This document shows positions 11,191 through 21,825 of a stretch of DNA of 64,000 nt, one piece after another. The position numbers were made by a program, and so were the translations under genes. Under the pieces are notes generated by a model that saw only the letters and a list, made by a program, of their open reading frames with translations, was not told the origin of the DNA and did no database searches. Source of the stretch: Poecilobothrus nobilitatus (taxonomy: Eukaryota; Arthropoda; Insecta; Diptera; Dolichopodidae); the NCBI GenBank assembly GCA_947095535.1, contig OX352774.1:3534001-3598000 (forward strand), given 5' to 3'. Position 1 is the first letter of the stretch; each line of letters opens with the position of its first letter.

Positions 11191-12266
11191 TTTTTGTTAA
11201 AAAACGACAATTTGAAAATAAATAAAATATTTTCTTTATAAATAGATTTTTATTTTTTAATCCGAGTATACTGGCGAATCATTTGGAAAATCTGGTAACC
11301 CTAAGTTTTATATATAAAAAAAAAAAATTGTTTTTACATCCTTTTCAATTGAAGGAACGTTATGAAAAAAAAATATTATAATTTTTTTTTTATTTCATTT
11401 CATTAATTAACATTATTCATTAAAATAAATGCTAATGACTTAAATTATCACATAAATATAATAATTTAACTATATTTTATTTTTTTATTTTTTTTTAATT
11501 ACATTTTATCAAAATTATAATACTAATTTTAATAGAAAATAAAAAAAATAAAAATTCAATTTAATTCAATTCAATTTTATAATTAACTTTTTCCACTTTA
11601 TTCAATTTCCCTAAAATTATTAAATTAACAATTATTTGGAAATTAATCATCCACAAAGTACATAATCCTTAATTTTTTTTTTTTTCTTCTTTTTATTTTT
11701 CATTATGTTTTTCCTAACTTAAATAAATATTCACATAATCAGATTTTATAGTTTCACAATTAAAAGTATAAATTCAGCAATTAATTGAAGTGAATTATAA
11801 AAATAAAAAAAAATAAAAAAAAAAACATTTAAATTAAAAAATTAAAAATATTCTCTTTGTAAAATAAATAAATATTTTAATTAAATTAAATATTATAATA
11901 TAAAAATACAAAATACCTATTTACATTTTATTTATTAGTACATTTTTTTTTTTATTAATTTTATACTTTTATATAATATGATTTTAAATATTAAATATCT
12001 AAAATATCTAATAGGTTGGTATAGGTACTAAAATATAATTAACCGCGAAATTCAATTACTTTATAAAACCTCAAATAAAATGATTAGTTTTTAAAAATTA
12101 ATAATTAAACAAAATAACCGCCATTCAGTAGTAAACTAATAGAATAAATACTTTTAGAAATTAAAACAGGGCTGTCTTAAGGTAATATTTTGGATAGTAT
12201 ATTATAACGATTTATATATGTATAGCAATTATGAAATATAACTGTAACTACATAGTTTCTAACGAT
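11191..12266. other. AT-rich spacer, no gene seen
   Basis: Extremely A+T-rich, with long poly-T and (AAATA) tracts. No element boundary or coding similarity found. Confidence 0.6.
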
Positions 12267-12413
12267 ACTGAGATAATGGGTAGAATGCATAAAACTGAGC
12301 TTGAACTCAAATTTCTCTTTTTCAAACAAAAATACGAATTCAAACGTAGGTTTTCTTTGAAAAAGTGAGACTTGAGTTTAAGCTGAGTTTTATGCATTCG
12401 ACCCAATGACAGT
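12267..12413. repeat. 147-bp foldback (long hairpin)
   Basis: Left arm, from ACTG at 12267 through GAATGCATAAAACTGAGC to CTTTTTCAAA near 12326; right arm, from TTTGAAAAAG near 12355 through GCTGAGTTTTATGCATTC to CAGT at 12413. The arms are reverse complements over more than 50 bp with few mismatches, leaving a loop of about 25-30 bp. The ends read TA-CTG...CAG-TA, so a TA target duplication is possible, as in Tc1/mariner-type MITEs. A foldback of this size could also form a hairpin RNA if transcribed. A chance frame on the minus strand (12248-12574) overlaps it and is not taken as a gene. Confidence 0.75.
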
Positions 12414-12969
12414 ATATAAAATAATATATTTATGCGTTGCCTATAAATTAGAAAAAGCAAGTGATAAACATTTTCTTTGTACCAAAACTTAAAAAATGAT
12501 CCTGACATCTTACAAATAAATGCATACAAAAACCTCCAGAAGTAAAAATTAAATGGGGTATAGATATACCTCAAGAAAACAATTCAAAATATAAAAAAGA
12601 GAGCAGACCAAACGAAAAAAAATCAAACTACAATCGAAATAATTCACTGTAAGTGTATAAATAAAGTGTTAGGTAACCTAGTAAATGATATCTGGTACAT
12701 ATGAATGGATCAAAAATTATCTAATGTAAACGAAAAAAAAAGCATGCAATAAAACATAAGGCACATTTAAAAGAAAATCTAAATTCAGAACCATTCAAAT
12801 TCTTAGATTCTAAAAATGTCAATAAGATGCTTACAATATAACTATGCCTTTAAAATTTTCAATAACCACAGATTACATTCACCGAGGCTTACTCAATTGC
12901 AATAAATGAATAAATGTTAGTTAGATATCAATAAGATATAGATAATATATAGATATCAATTAATGTATA

Positions 12970-13165
12970 GTTTCTTAAACTTAATCTCTGACCAGGCAGT
13001 ACATTAGTACTAAAGGTCGTATAACCTATATTGTTTGGTCAAAAAAGGGAAGTGGTGTTTAGTGGGTTAAACTCCCCCACACTCATAGAGGACTCGTGCT
13101 CGTTTTCACTCCTTTACAATTTCTTTCGAAGATTCCCACCTACCATCACAAGAAATAAAAAAATC
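12970..13165 (+). mobile_element. LINE 3' UTR fragment (second copy of the 58334-59194 family)
   Basis: The stretch GTACTAAAGGTCGTATAACC, followed by TTGTTTGGTCAAAAAAGGGA, then GTGGTGTTTAGTGGGTTAAA and ACTCATAGAGGA, recurs almost exactly at 59036-59125, downstream of a LINE reverse-transcriptase C-terminus. Both copies end with a GATTCC.ACCTACC block and an A-rich tail. Only the 3' UTR is present here, as expected for a strongly 5'-truncated LINE insertion. The open frame at 13031-13267 runs through this UTR and is not a gene. Confidence 0.78.
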
Positions 13166-14478
13166 GAATTTTTTTTAAGACGGCACCTTCTTAAACCAAT
13201 TCTTAACTTTTCTTCAAGGAATAAATGTTATACCAGTCTTTCTAAAATGTTATCTATTGCCAGTTAATATTTCCATTTCTAATTGATTTTTAACGTAAGT
13301 TAACGAAAATAGAAGCATTATTTCTTAAGAGTTTTTATGAACGGAACCCAACAATGAGATATCAAACCAGAAATTTAAAAGAATAGTTTACACTAACTCT
13401 ATCTACCAACATATTTTCATATTTTAAAAAACAAAAAACCACCTTCCCCCATTTCACTTTGCACCTATTTATTTTCATTTCCTCAGTTAATTAAATTTTT
13501 TAATTAAACAATTTTTAAATTTAATAATTCTCATTTTTTGCTTTTTGTTTGACTAATTTTTTTTTGTTTTTTTTGCATATCCATTTTTCCACTTTGTACG
13601 CTGATTGTAAGTCAATAAAATTTCCCAAAAATTTAGTACCTATACTAAAAAAAAAAAAAATTTTTTATATAGAAAATAATTTATTAGATAAAAACTTTTT
13701 ATTTTTATTTTTTTTTCAATATCACACTATTTCCATCACTAATAGCACAAATAAATATGAATGCCGCCTTATGGGACGGCTGCTTCAAATAGGCAAAGGA
13801 AATACAAAAAAAAAAAAATTGATTATATTAAAATTTATGCATTTCCGTTTTTTATTAAAATAATTAAAAAAATAAATAAATAAAAATTTCGAGTACATAA
13901 AATAAAATTCAATTTCTAATTAAAAAAGGGAAAATAACAATTTTTTTTATATTTTTTGTTTCTAAATATTTATTTATTTACTGTTATATTTGTGAAAATT
14001 GCGAATAACGAACATTTTAAGTTTGTTTTTTTTTAATTTTTTTAATATTATGTTTTGTTTGTTTGTTTTTTTTTTTTTTTTGTTTGAGCTTGTGTATATT
14101 AAGAGCTAATATTGACATTCAATGATTTTAATGGACTTTGAAAAATAAATGAGTTATTGTTTGTTTGTTTGTTGTTTTTTTTTTTTTATTATTGATAACT
14201 ATATTACCGTTATAGTATTAGAGACCAGAATCGTATTTTGACAAATAAAAAAAGTGGATCGAATTTTTTTTATAAGATTGCGTTTTATAGTAATTGAAAT
14301 GTTATCTTTAGATTAATACTAAAATTTCTACAAAGGAACATGAAGATTAAAACAAAAATTCTTCATTCGGCAGTTAAACTTCAAATTTAGTTTAAGTTTG
14401 AGATTAAATTTTTTTTTTTTTAGTTAATTTCCCTGACATAATATAGGAGGATAAACCTGTACCTGTATTTTCCAAGTA
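13166..14478. other. AT-rich spacer, no gene seen
   Basis: Long poly-T and poly-A tracts and (TTTG)n runs near 14055-14070 and 14159-14172. No coding similarity or element recognised. Confidence 0.55.
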
Positions 14479-14593
14479 TAGCTGTAAATATCGAAAGGGG
14501 GAATTATTTTTACGATATGTGTCCGATTAGAAACTCACACTCATTCGGTGTTTATATTATAATATGCTCTTACCAACTATGTCACCGAAGTCC
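14479..14593 (-). repeat. tRNA-derived SINE, diverged copy
   Basis: Aligns with the better copies at 30079 and 36277. It shows GCTGTAAATATCG, a run of Gs then AATTATT.TTACGATATGTGT, a decayed B-box region, TCGGTGTTTA, and the A-box end GCTCTTACC...CACCGAAGTCC. The head lies at the right end, so the element reads on the minus strand. Many substitutions suggest an old insertion. Confidence 0.6.
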
Positions 14594-15464
14594 TCAATAA
14601 TTATCTTTAAAATCAAATTACAAACACAAATCAAAGTTTCCGAAAACAAAATGATATAATTTTAGTATTTTCTTTATATATGCGTACATAATTAAATAAT
14701 TATTTAAATGTTTTGTTTCAATATTCACCTAATTATGACAATATAAATGAGGGCTTATGTTATTAGACAAAATATATAACACAGAAAACTTTATTTTAAA
14801 TAAGAGTATTACAAAAACTCTTAACACATTTTTTTAACTACACCTATAACTGAAAGAACATCATAATTAAATATCTAACATCCAATAATTATTTAAAATT
14901 TCTTTAGTTCTTTTATTTATTATACGAGTACATGTTAGAATAAAATTACAATAAAATTATTAGTGTTATGACCTAAAATTCTATTTTGTCTAAAAGAAAA
15001 TTTCTGATTTTGATTGTCTTATTTTCACTTAACAACGATGTTATGAAGTTTATAATTCTAATTAAAAAATAAGTATTATATTATGATGTATTTAAAGTAT
15101 ATTTTTAAAATTTTATTTTAATATTACAATGTATGATTATGTGTTTCTGTTTTTTTTTTTTTATAAAAACATAGGGTAAATTCAATAATAGTTATTCAAT
15201 TTAAAAAAAAAATTTTATATGATATTAAAATAACGTTTGAAATATTTATTTTTATATGAAAAGTTTTTTTTTACTAAATCAAAATGATTTTCAATTTTCG
15301 TTTGCACCTAATAATAAATATGTTTAAAGATTATAGTAATTTAAAGCAGACTTCTTGTACATTTTATTTTTCATCAGAAATCATTATAGGCTCTAGATTA
15401 GTAGAGCGTTTTCCAAAATAGGAAGATTCTTTGAGAATATTTGCATGCGATTAACAGGTTTGAG

Positions 15465-15530
15465 CTATTTGAAACCGTACTTATTCGGTTCAAATTCTAT
15501 ACACTTAACCATTTGGCCCTTGTAACGTCC
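15465..15530 (-). repeat. Possible highly diverged SINE head
   Basis: The order of blocks (TGAAACCGTACTTATTCGGTTC, a variable stretch, then ACACTTAACCATTTGGCCC and GTCCTCAA) resembles the 14479-14593 copy, including the flank GTCCTCAA and a downstream AAACACAAATCA. Similarity is weak, and this could be another repeat sharing a tRNA-like head. Confidence 0.35.
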
Positions 15531-15679
15531 TCAACAATGATTTAAGATGCAAAAACACAAATCATTGTATAATGAGAAAGTTTTTAAACTGTTGTATTAA
15601 AAAAAATTTTAAAATTCCTTTCCAGAAAGAAGTGTTAAACTTCAATTAAAATCAATAAATATTAGAATCCTTTTTATAT

Positions 15680-15775
15680 ACTAAATTTATTTATTTATTT
15701 ATTTATTTATTCATTCTTTATCTCAAATGAGCCCAATCGCTCGTATTTACCTTTTTCATGAGCTCAATTGAAAGA
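15680..15775 (-). mobile_element. Probable LINE 3' terminus with (AATA)n tail, minus strand
   Basis: A (TTTA)n run at about 15683-15711 is preceded, on the minus strand, by a mixed-composition segment containing GGGCTCATTTGAGATAAAG, then GAATGAATAAATAAATAAAT. This layout, with unique 3' UTR running into a tetranucleotide tail, is common for non-LTR elements, and a similar tail ends the LINE at 5538-5561. No coding part is visible. Confidence 0.4.
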
Positions 15776-15869
15776 AAAATTATAAAGTTTAAAAGGAAAA
15801 TGTTAACTGTTCTTTTTCTTAATTTTTCCAACTTAAAAAAATTTGCCACAATCTGACAATTTTTTTTTT

Positions 15870-15918
15870 CTGCATTAATGTGGACAGGAAATTACACAGC
15901 CTTTCCTGTTCAGGCGTA
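15870..15918 (-). repeat. SINE tail fragment
   Basis: Contains TGTGGACAGGAAATTACACA followed by GCCTTTCCTGTTCAGGCGT, which is the 3' tail of the SINE family, as at 18661-18709. The hairpin ACAGGAAA...TTTCCTGT is intact. The tRNA-like head is missing and the sequence beyond CAGGCGT differs, so only the tail is present. Confidence 0.75.
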
Positions 15919-16806
15919 CCTGTTTTGATGGCCCCAATTTGACAATTTATATCTTATATAAGATTTTCTATATTTCTGTTTGTTTGTTCGAAAAGGTTCG
16001 ACTGTAATATGATAATAAAGATGAAACCTATACGTTTGTTAAATTTTTATCTTAGGAATAGAGATTACCCCAAATAAATTTATGTATTCACAATAAAAAC
16101 AGTAGACAAATTCAACATTTACACTATAATTTAAAATCATTTATTCTTCTGTAATTTTATATCACTAATTTTTTTTAATAATAATTATTTTCATCTTATT
16201 TTGATTACCTATTCAAACAAAAAAAACTTATAAAATCTACAACTTATTGATAAATTTTCAATATAATTCATTTCTTCTTTTTTAAATTATTTAACCATCC
16301 GATATAATAAATTAATTATGTGGAAATCTTTTAATATCAGATTTATTTACCAAAATATTATTAAAATACAATTAAAATTAAAGAAAAAAAAAAAACTTTT
16401 AAGTGACAAAAACTAAACAATGCACCTTACATTAATGCCTTTATTCAATTTTATAACATCATAAGCGTTAAAAAGTTTTCCATATGTATGCAAGTAACAA
16501 TTACTTACAAATAGGTAAGTAAACAATAACTGTACATAAAAATCCACCTACCTATTCAAATACCTATAGCCAGTTATAGTTAATATTATATTGAAAGCTT
16601 CTTTTTTTTTTTTTGTACAGATTTGTAAACAATAACACGAGATGTGGTAATTACAACACTCAATCCTTTAGTTTACACAAGTATCTACAAATTTACAAAC
16701 TTTTGTATTGAATATTTTCTAAAAAACAGAAAAAAACTAAAAACAAAAGAATTTCATTATATATGTAAACATAATGTTGAACACAATACAATAAGAGTGC
16801 ATTTTA

Positions 16807-16809
<3 letters not shown>
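15919..16809. other. AT-rich spacer, no gene seen
   Basis: No coding similarity or element boundary recognised. The frame at 16644-16856 owes its Tyr-Ile repeat to the (TA)n run. Confidence 0.5.

Positions 16810-16841
<32 letters not shown>
16810..16841. repeat. (AT)16 microsatellite
   Basis: Thirty-two bases of uninterrupted AT dinucleotides. Shorter TA runs occur near 18168-18186, 23320-23340, 37499-37523 and 47668-47684. Confidence 0.9.
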
Positions 16842-16844
<3 letters not shown>

Positions 16845-17699
16845 AAATATACATAAATGAACTAAATTACAGACTTAGTTGTATATTGATACTACGAAAT
16901 AAAATAAACTTAACTATTATTACTGTATAGAAACCCAATAGAATGTAAAAAAAAAATGTTCGTTAAAAAATACGATTATTCTTAATTTGTCCGTCCGCCT
17001 TTTCCTTACTATGGATTCAAAGAATTGAATTAAATCAAAGAATTATGATGAATATTTAACTGATTTCGATACGACCGCTCGTTCCGAACATTTTTTTTTA
17101 AATCACTATTCTTAAATTTTCTATAGCTTTTCGAATGATGATTTTTGTTTTTTAGCATGTTTTAGCACAAAATAGTAGAAAAACCTAACGAATATTTCCA
17201 AATATAAGAATTAAATTAATTTTACTAATGGTGTGTTTATGTTGGAGCTACGATAAACGATAAAAGCAACAATAAGAGAAGGAATAAACCCATAGATTAT
17301 TTTTATGTCTTAGGTAATTTTTGTTTTAAAGTTTTTATTTCAGTTTTTTTGTTTTAAAGTTTTAGCGATGTAACGAAGTTTTATTTTTAGTAAAAATTAA
17401 TTTTTTTTTTAATTAATCACAAAAAATGAGAAATATCGAAGACGATGACATATTTTTTTATTATCCTCAAGCGGTAAAGAATATTTCATAATGAAAAAGA
17501 AAACTGACGCGTAAGGTGTTTATTTTCCCAAGGTGTTTAAGGCGTTTATTATCCCATCTCATTAATAGCGAAAGGCATTATGTTTTTTCTCAACTTAAAC
17601 ATTTCAATAAAAAGCACATGTTTAATTATCTCTATACTATACGCTACGGAGTATTATCGCTCTTATTTTTTATTGCAGCTACAACATAAAGGCACTCTA
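16842..17699. other. Spacer, no gene seen
   Basis: Mixed AT-rich sequence. A lone GTCCGTCCGCC at about 16988 recalls the microsatellite of the rolling-circle elements, but no other part of them is recognisable beside it. Confidence 0.45.
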
Positions 17700-17910
17700 T
17701 ATAATAATATTAAAAGGTCCTCCTGCTTCTGAATCCTGGACCAGACTCAATACACCATTCCATTACTTATGGTTCCTGATAGATTTCTTCATTTGAAGAT
17801 CTGATTTTTAAGTAATCTCATTTCAGTTTGTGGAGTTCGGGAATATTTTTTTCTTTCCAAATTCCTTCGCTTGACTTGAAACCATAAATTCGAGACTTGA
17901 ATCTATAACA
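17700..17910 (-). mobile_element. RTE-like LINE fragment (C-terminal)
   Basis: On the minus strand one frame reads RIYGFKSSEGIWKEKNIPEL followed by HKLK and a stop. This fits the region just after the reverse transcriptase in RTE-like LINEs, where 'ERK(I/V)-R-IYG' is followed by 'W+-R-N-ELY-L'. The same region occurs in the longer relic at 27010-27800, with matching nucleotide blocks TTTCCAA.CTCCTTC.... and GAAA.CATAAAT.CGAG. No enzyme core is present and stops follow quickly. Confidence 0.6.
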
Positions 17911-18654
17911 CAAAATTTAAATTAATGATATTATAATAACGGTAAAAATAATCTTTTATATTTTATATTATTTTATATGTTATAAGCATCATATGTTGCA
18001 TGGCAATAGAATTTATAATATATTTCGAGTTTTTACTAAGAGTACCTAATTGGTATCTGTGATCAACATTATCATTAGAAACTAATATTATTTGCATTGC
18101 AATTTAAAATATTAAAACTATATTATCATGATAAAATCGCAATTATATTCATATCTATCTATGTACAATATATATATATATATATGTATAAGTGAATATG
18201 TATATAAATAACACTTTTACTAAAACAAAAGTTGTATCTACCTTTAAATTAGTTTTGATAGCGTTTGATTACTACCATAATTTTTATTTAATTTACTGCT
18301 AGAACATGACATACATTCGAAATTATAACTGTAATAATATGGGTGGAGAATGTTTTAATGGGTTGTTTTATATAATAAAAAGTGATAAATTTAAAATTTC
18401 TTAGTTTAAGATTATTAAACCATTTTCTTTTTATTTTTCTTTTTACGGATATAGGCCATTTTTATTATACATTATAAAATTATATAAATACATTTATAAC
18501 ATTGGTCGAAATTTAGGATTAACGATCGATTATAATTTAAAATAATTTTTTGAACAATTTTTATGATATTTAAAACTTGAACTCCCTTAGTTTCATATTT
18601 AGATTCAACCTAAGACGTTATGAAATATGTTCGAATTTGAAAATGAAAATTTTT
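17911..18654. other. AT-rich spacer, no gene seen
   Basis: Contains a short (TA)n run at about 18168-18186. Nothing else recognised. Confidence 0.5.
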
Positions 18655-18806
18655 TTTTCTGCCACAGAAATGTGGACAGGAAATTACACAGCCTTTCCTG
18701 TTCAGGCGTCGTAAGAGTTAAATGTCGTGAAGCGGAATAACTCCTAAGTATGTGGGATTCGAACCTACACTCCCTCGGTGTTTACAGTGTATTTTATACG
18801 CTTTTA
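18655..18806 (-). repeat. tRNA-derived SINE, well-preserved tail, truncated head
   Basis: On the minus strand the B box is intact (GGTTCGAATCCC, plus coordinates 18754-18765), preceded by ACACCGAGGGAGTGTA. The A-box end breaks off after GCGTATAAAATACACTG / CTAAAAG at about 18806. The tail holds two stem-loops: CCACA-gaaa-TGTGG at 18662-18675, and ACAGGAAA / TTTCCTGT at 18676-18683 and 18694-18701. The missing head end may have been displaced: a short piece of it lies in opposite orientation at 19063-19077, beyond a piggyBac fragment. Confidence 0.82.
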
Positions 18807-18834
18807 GTAGATCCAGTGTATCTAGAAACTAGTA

Positions 18835-19041
18835 TTACTGTTTTGTTGACTTACCATTGTAGTAAACATAACAGTCAACATTTTCAAACGTCGAAACGTA
18901 TTCAATAAAGTTTCTACAAGGAATTTTGTAAAATTCCATTCCCGTTGATAATTTTGAATTGGGAATCCTATTTTGACAAATAGTGCCTACAGAAAGGATA
19001 CCTTGTTTTTGCATTTTCGTAAATAACACTAGTAATTCTCT
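18835..19041 (-). pseudogene. piggyBac-type transposase fragment
   Basis: The minus-strand frame reads KMQKQGILSVGTICQNRIPN, continues over MEFYKIPCRNFIEY, and ends YYNGKSTKQ before a stop. Transposases of the piggyBac-derived (PGBD) group have the same order of motifs: '(K)-GI-A-GT+R-NR(I/L)', then a basic 'KKRG--(D/E)(F/Y)' segment, then 'W-DNK-V'. Only this portion, C-terminal to the second catalytic Asp region, is present. It lies between a SINE with a broken head and a stray piece of SINE head, suggesting a rearrangement. It shows no sign of function. Confidence 0.55.
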
Positions 19042-19062
19042 CGAAATTATTTCATTTTGGGT

Positions 19063-19077
19063 CCTCGGTGGCCTAGA
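19063..19077 (+). repeat. Stray piece of SINE head
   Basis: TCCTCGGTGGCCTAG is the extreme 5' end of the SINE, including most of the A box, here in plus orientation. It is short enough that coincidence is possible, but the match is exact to the consensus seen at 30229-30245. Confidence 0.4.
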
Positions 19078-21484
19078 AAGAAATTTTTATTTCCTTTTCC
19101 AATTTATTAAAATAAAATTTAAAATTAAAATTGAAATAAAGTAAAAGATGAAATTGGTTTCAAAATTTAAAAATTAAACATTGGTGATAAAATCTACAAA
19201 TATTCAAAAGACAAAAGCTAAAATTCATAAAATATGAAAATCCAGAAATTCAATATCAAACTATAAAATTCCCTTTAATTTAGAATCTGTAATATACATA
19301 TATTTTGGAAAAAGCAAATAAATCTGATCCGACTTTAAAATCTGTCCTAATTATTTTTTTTACATACGCATTTCAACAACAAAACAATTTAAACAGTGAT
19401 GACTACCGCCACCAAACCTCGGTACACATATATATTATTGAAATCCTAGTTTTTTATCCAATTTTAAAATTCTTGCTAATTATTCTTGACATTTTGTCGA
19501 ATTTATTTCAGTTTTACTTTATCCACCTTATTTCATTATGAAATAAAAAAATTCGAGCTTACAAATTAAAAATGAAATAAAGTTGAAAAAAAAAATGGAA
19601 ATTTTTCAAAATTATTTCATTTTCTCGAATTTATTTCGTAACGCCTCTTTCTAAAGGTTAAATTTTACAATTGAATTCTAATCTGAATTAAATCTTCTAA
19701 TCTTCTAATTAAAGAATTTAAAAAAAATAATAATAATATTGACGTACAAAATCCTTTTTCAACATGCAACATATTATAACTTATTCTTAATAAAATTGTC
19801 TTTGGTTTCAGTTTTTCTAATACTATTTAAAATTTTTATGAACAGAAAATTAAAAATGTAAATTTTAAATTAAAACTTAGACACTTAATAATGTTGTAAA
19901 CATCCAAAAAGAAAAAAACTAATAAATTAAATAATAAAATTTCAAAAATTGCTAAAATAACTTTTTCTACCTTGGAAAAAATTTTAATGAATTTTTAATA
20001 AAAAGATCCTTCTACAAAATTAAACAAAAAAAAAAAAAAAAAAAAACAATTTCATCGATTTATATAAATTTTATTGCCATTGTGGTAAAACACTTCATTT
20101 TTTAAACCACCAAATAAATTATCAAGTTGAATATCCTACAAATCTTATTATAATACTCAAAACTCAAGAATTATTCAAAATCCAAAAGAATATATAGGGA
20201 GGGACTATATGTACATTATATGAAGTATAAAGAATTCATTTTGGCTCCTATTGTTGTAAAAATTGCGTAGGATTTATAAATTGTTTCTTTTTTTTTTATT
20301 TAAATTAAATCATTATTTAAGAATTTAATGAAAATACATTGAATATACAATTTAATGAAAAATAAAATAAATTCAAGGACAATTTATTATTAAAATTTTT
20401 CAAGGATACAAAATTTTCAATGTCAAATGCCTTAAAGGAACACTTTTTATATAAAATATTTCTTTATAAAATTGCTCTCTTTTTTTTTTTTTTTTGGAAA
20501 TCCTAAAAATTGAGATAAAATGAAAAAGAAAATGATTAAATGTTAATGATTAACTTTTTAAAACAGTGAAGGATATTATTATGAAAAACAACATATTTTA
20601 GACTTTTCAAAAAGATTTCCACCAAAAATTTTTTTTACGAACAAAATTCAAGCTCAATTAATTATGTAAATATTGAAACACCAAATGAAGTCGATTCAAG
20701 GTCATTAGAAACAAAAAAAAAACTACTTAAAAGAATTTAAAAATATGTTACAAAACCAGGAAAATTTTTCAAAGCAATTACATCGTAATTCTTATTATTT
20801 AGTGATTTTCAATCTAATTAAATAATTTTCTGTTCCGACAAAAAATAAAAAATAAAACATTTATTTAATCCAAACAATTGTACAAACCAAAACCTCCCTT
20901 TCACTTTACTAAAATCATTTTATTTTGTACTTTACCATCGCGAAAAAAAAAAAAATTTTAAAAGATCCTTTTTATAAAAAAAACTCTCAAGGATATTTTT
21001 ATGTATTTGCAATAAAATATTAATTTTAAAATATACAGTAAATTTTGTGCAAACTTAGAAACAATAAGAAGTTGCTATATGTATGGAGATAAATATTATT
21101 ATAAAGTTTACCTTTTGATAAATTTCGTAAATAAAAAAAAAAATATTTATTTTTCAATATTTTCTTTATACCTTTTTAAAATAAGAAATATCATAAGCAT
21201 ATGGTCGTCATCAAATCAAATTGTGTTTTTTTTTTTTTTTCATATAAGAATTCAATTCAAAAAAAAAAGAAGGTAGTATGTAAATGCAAAGGATTTTAAT
21301 GGCCCATATTTTCCAAAAAAAAAACAATTTAAAATTGTAATTTGCACCAAAATTGGAAAATTTTCCTTGCAATTTTATACATAAAGAAAAATTATGAAAA
21401 ATCAAGAGTCAGTTTTTTCAATTTTAAGAAAACTCTATACAATTAAGTATATATATTCATTACCATATGTATATAAAAACATAA
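19078..21484. other. AT-rich spacer, no gene seen
   Basis: Long A+T-rich region with poly-A (20026-20047) and poly-T (20479-20495) tracts. The small frames in it show no recognisable protein motif. Confidence 0.55.
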
Positions 21485-21825
21485 TATTGAAGCTTTAATT
21501 TTTGAGTTTTACTTTCAAAAAATACCTAATAGTGCCTATACAGATGCGAAAATAAAGGATATTTCAAAGTTTTAAACCCTAATAGTTCTTAAACAAGGAC
21601 ATATATACACATTTTAAAATATGTCTTTTCTCAATTTTTTCACCAGGCTGCAACTCTCTAATTAGTAGAACAGCATACAAAATTTTTTAAAAAAGCTTAT
21701 CCATGGTCAAAAAATGCAATGTTCAATCTTAAATTGTGCAGAAGTTTTGTAAATAGACGAACGGACGGGCAAAGTGAAAATAATAAGTAAATTTTTCAAA
21801 ATTTTCTTTAAAAATTGTGACAATA
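21485..21825 (+). mobile_element. Family B element, degenerate copy B3
   Basis: Blocks typical of family B appear in order: ATATTGAAGCTTTAATTTTTG, AAACCCTAATAGTTCTTAAAC, CAGAAGTTTTGTAAATAGACG, a reduced microsatellite GAACGGACGGGC, AAAGTGAAAATAATAAGTAA, and TTTTTCAAAATTTTCTTT. Orientation matches B2 (24481-26300). The terminal hairpin is eroded and most of the 477-bp unit is missing or too diverged to follow. Confidence 0.6.

Noticed and set aside
12248..12574. Minus-strand 108-codon frame
   Set aside because: It crosses the foldback at 12267-12413 and shows no protein family motif.
13031..13267. 78-codon frame
   Set aside because: It runs through the LINE 3' UTR fragment that recurs at 59036-59125, where it is not coding.
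16644..16856. Frame ending in Tyr-Ile repeats
   Set aside because: The repeat is the (AT)16 microsatellite read in frame.
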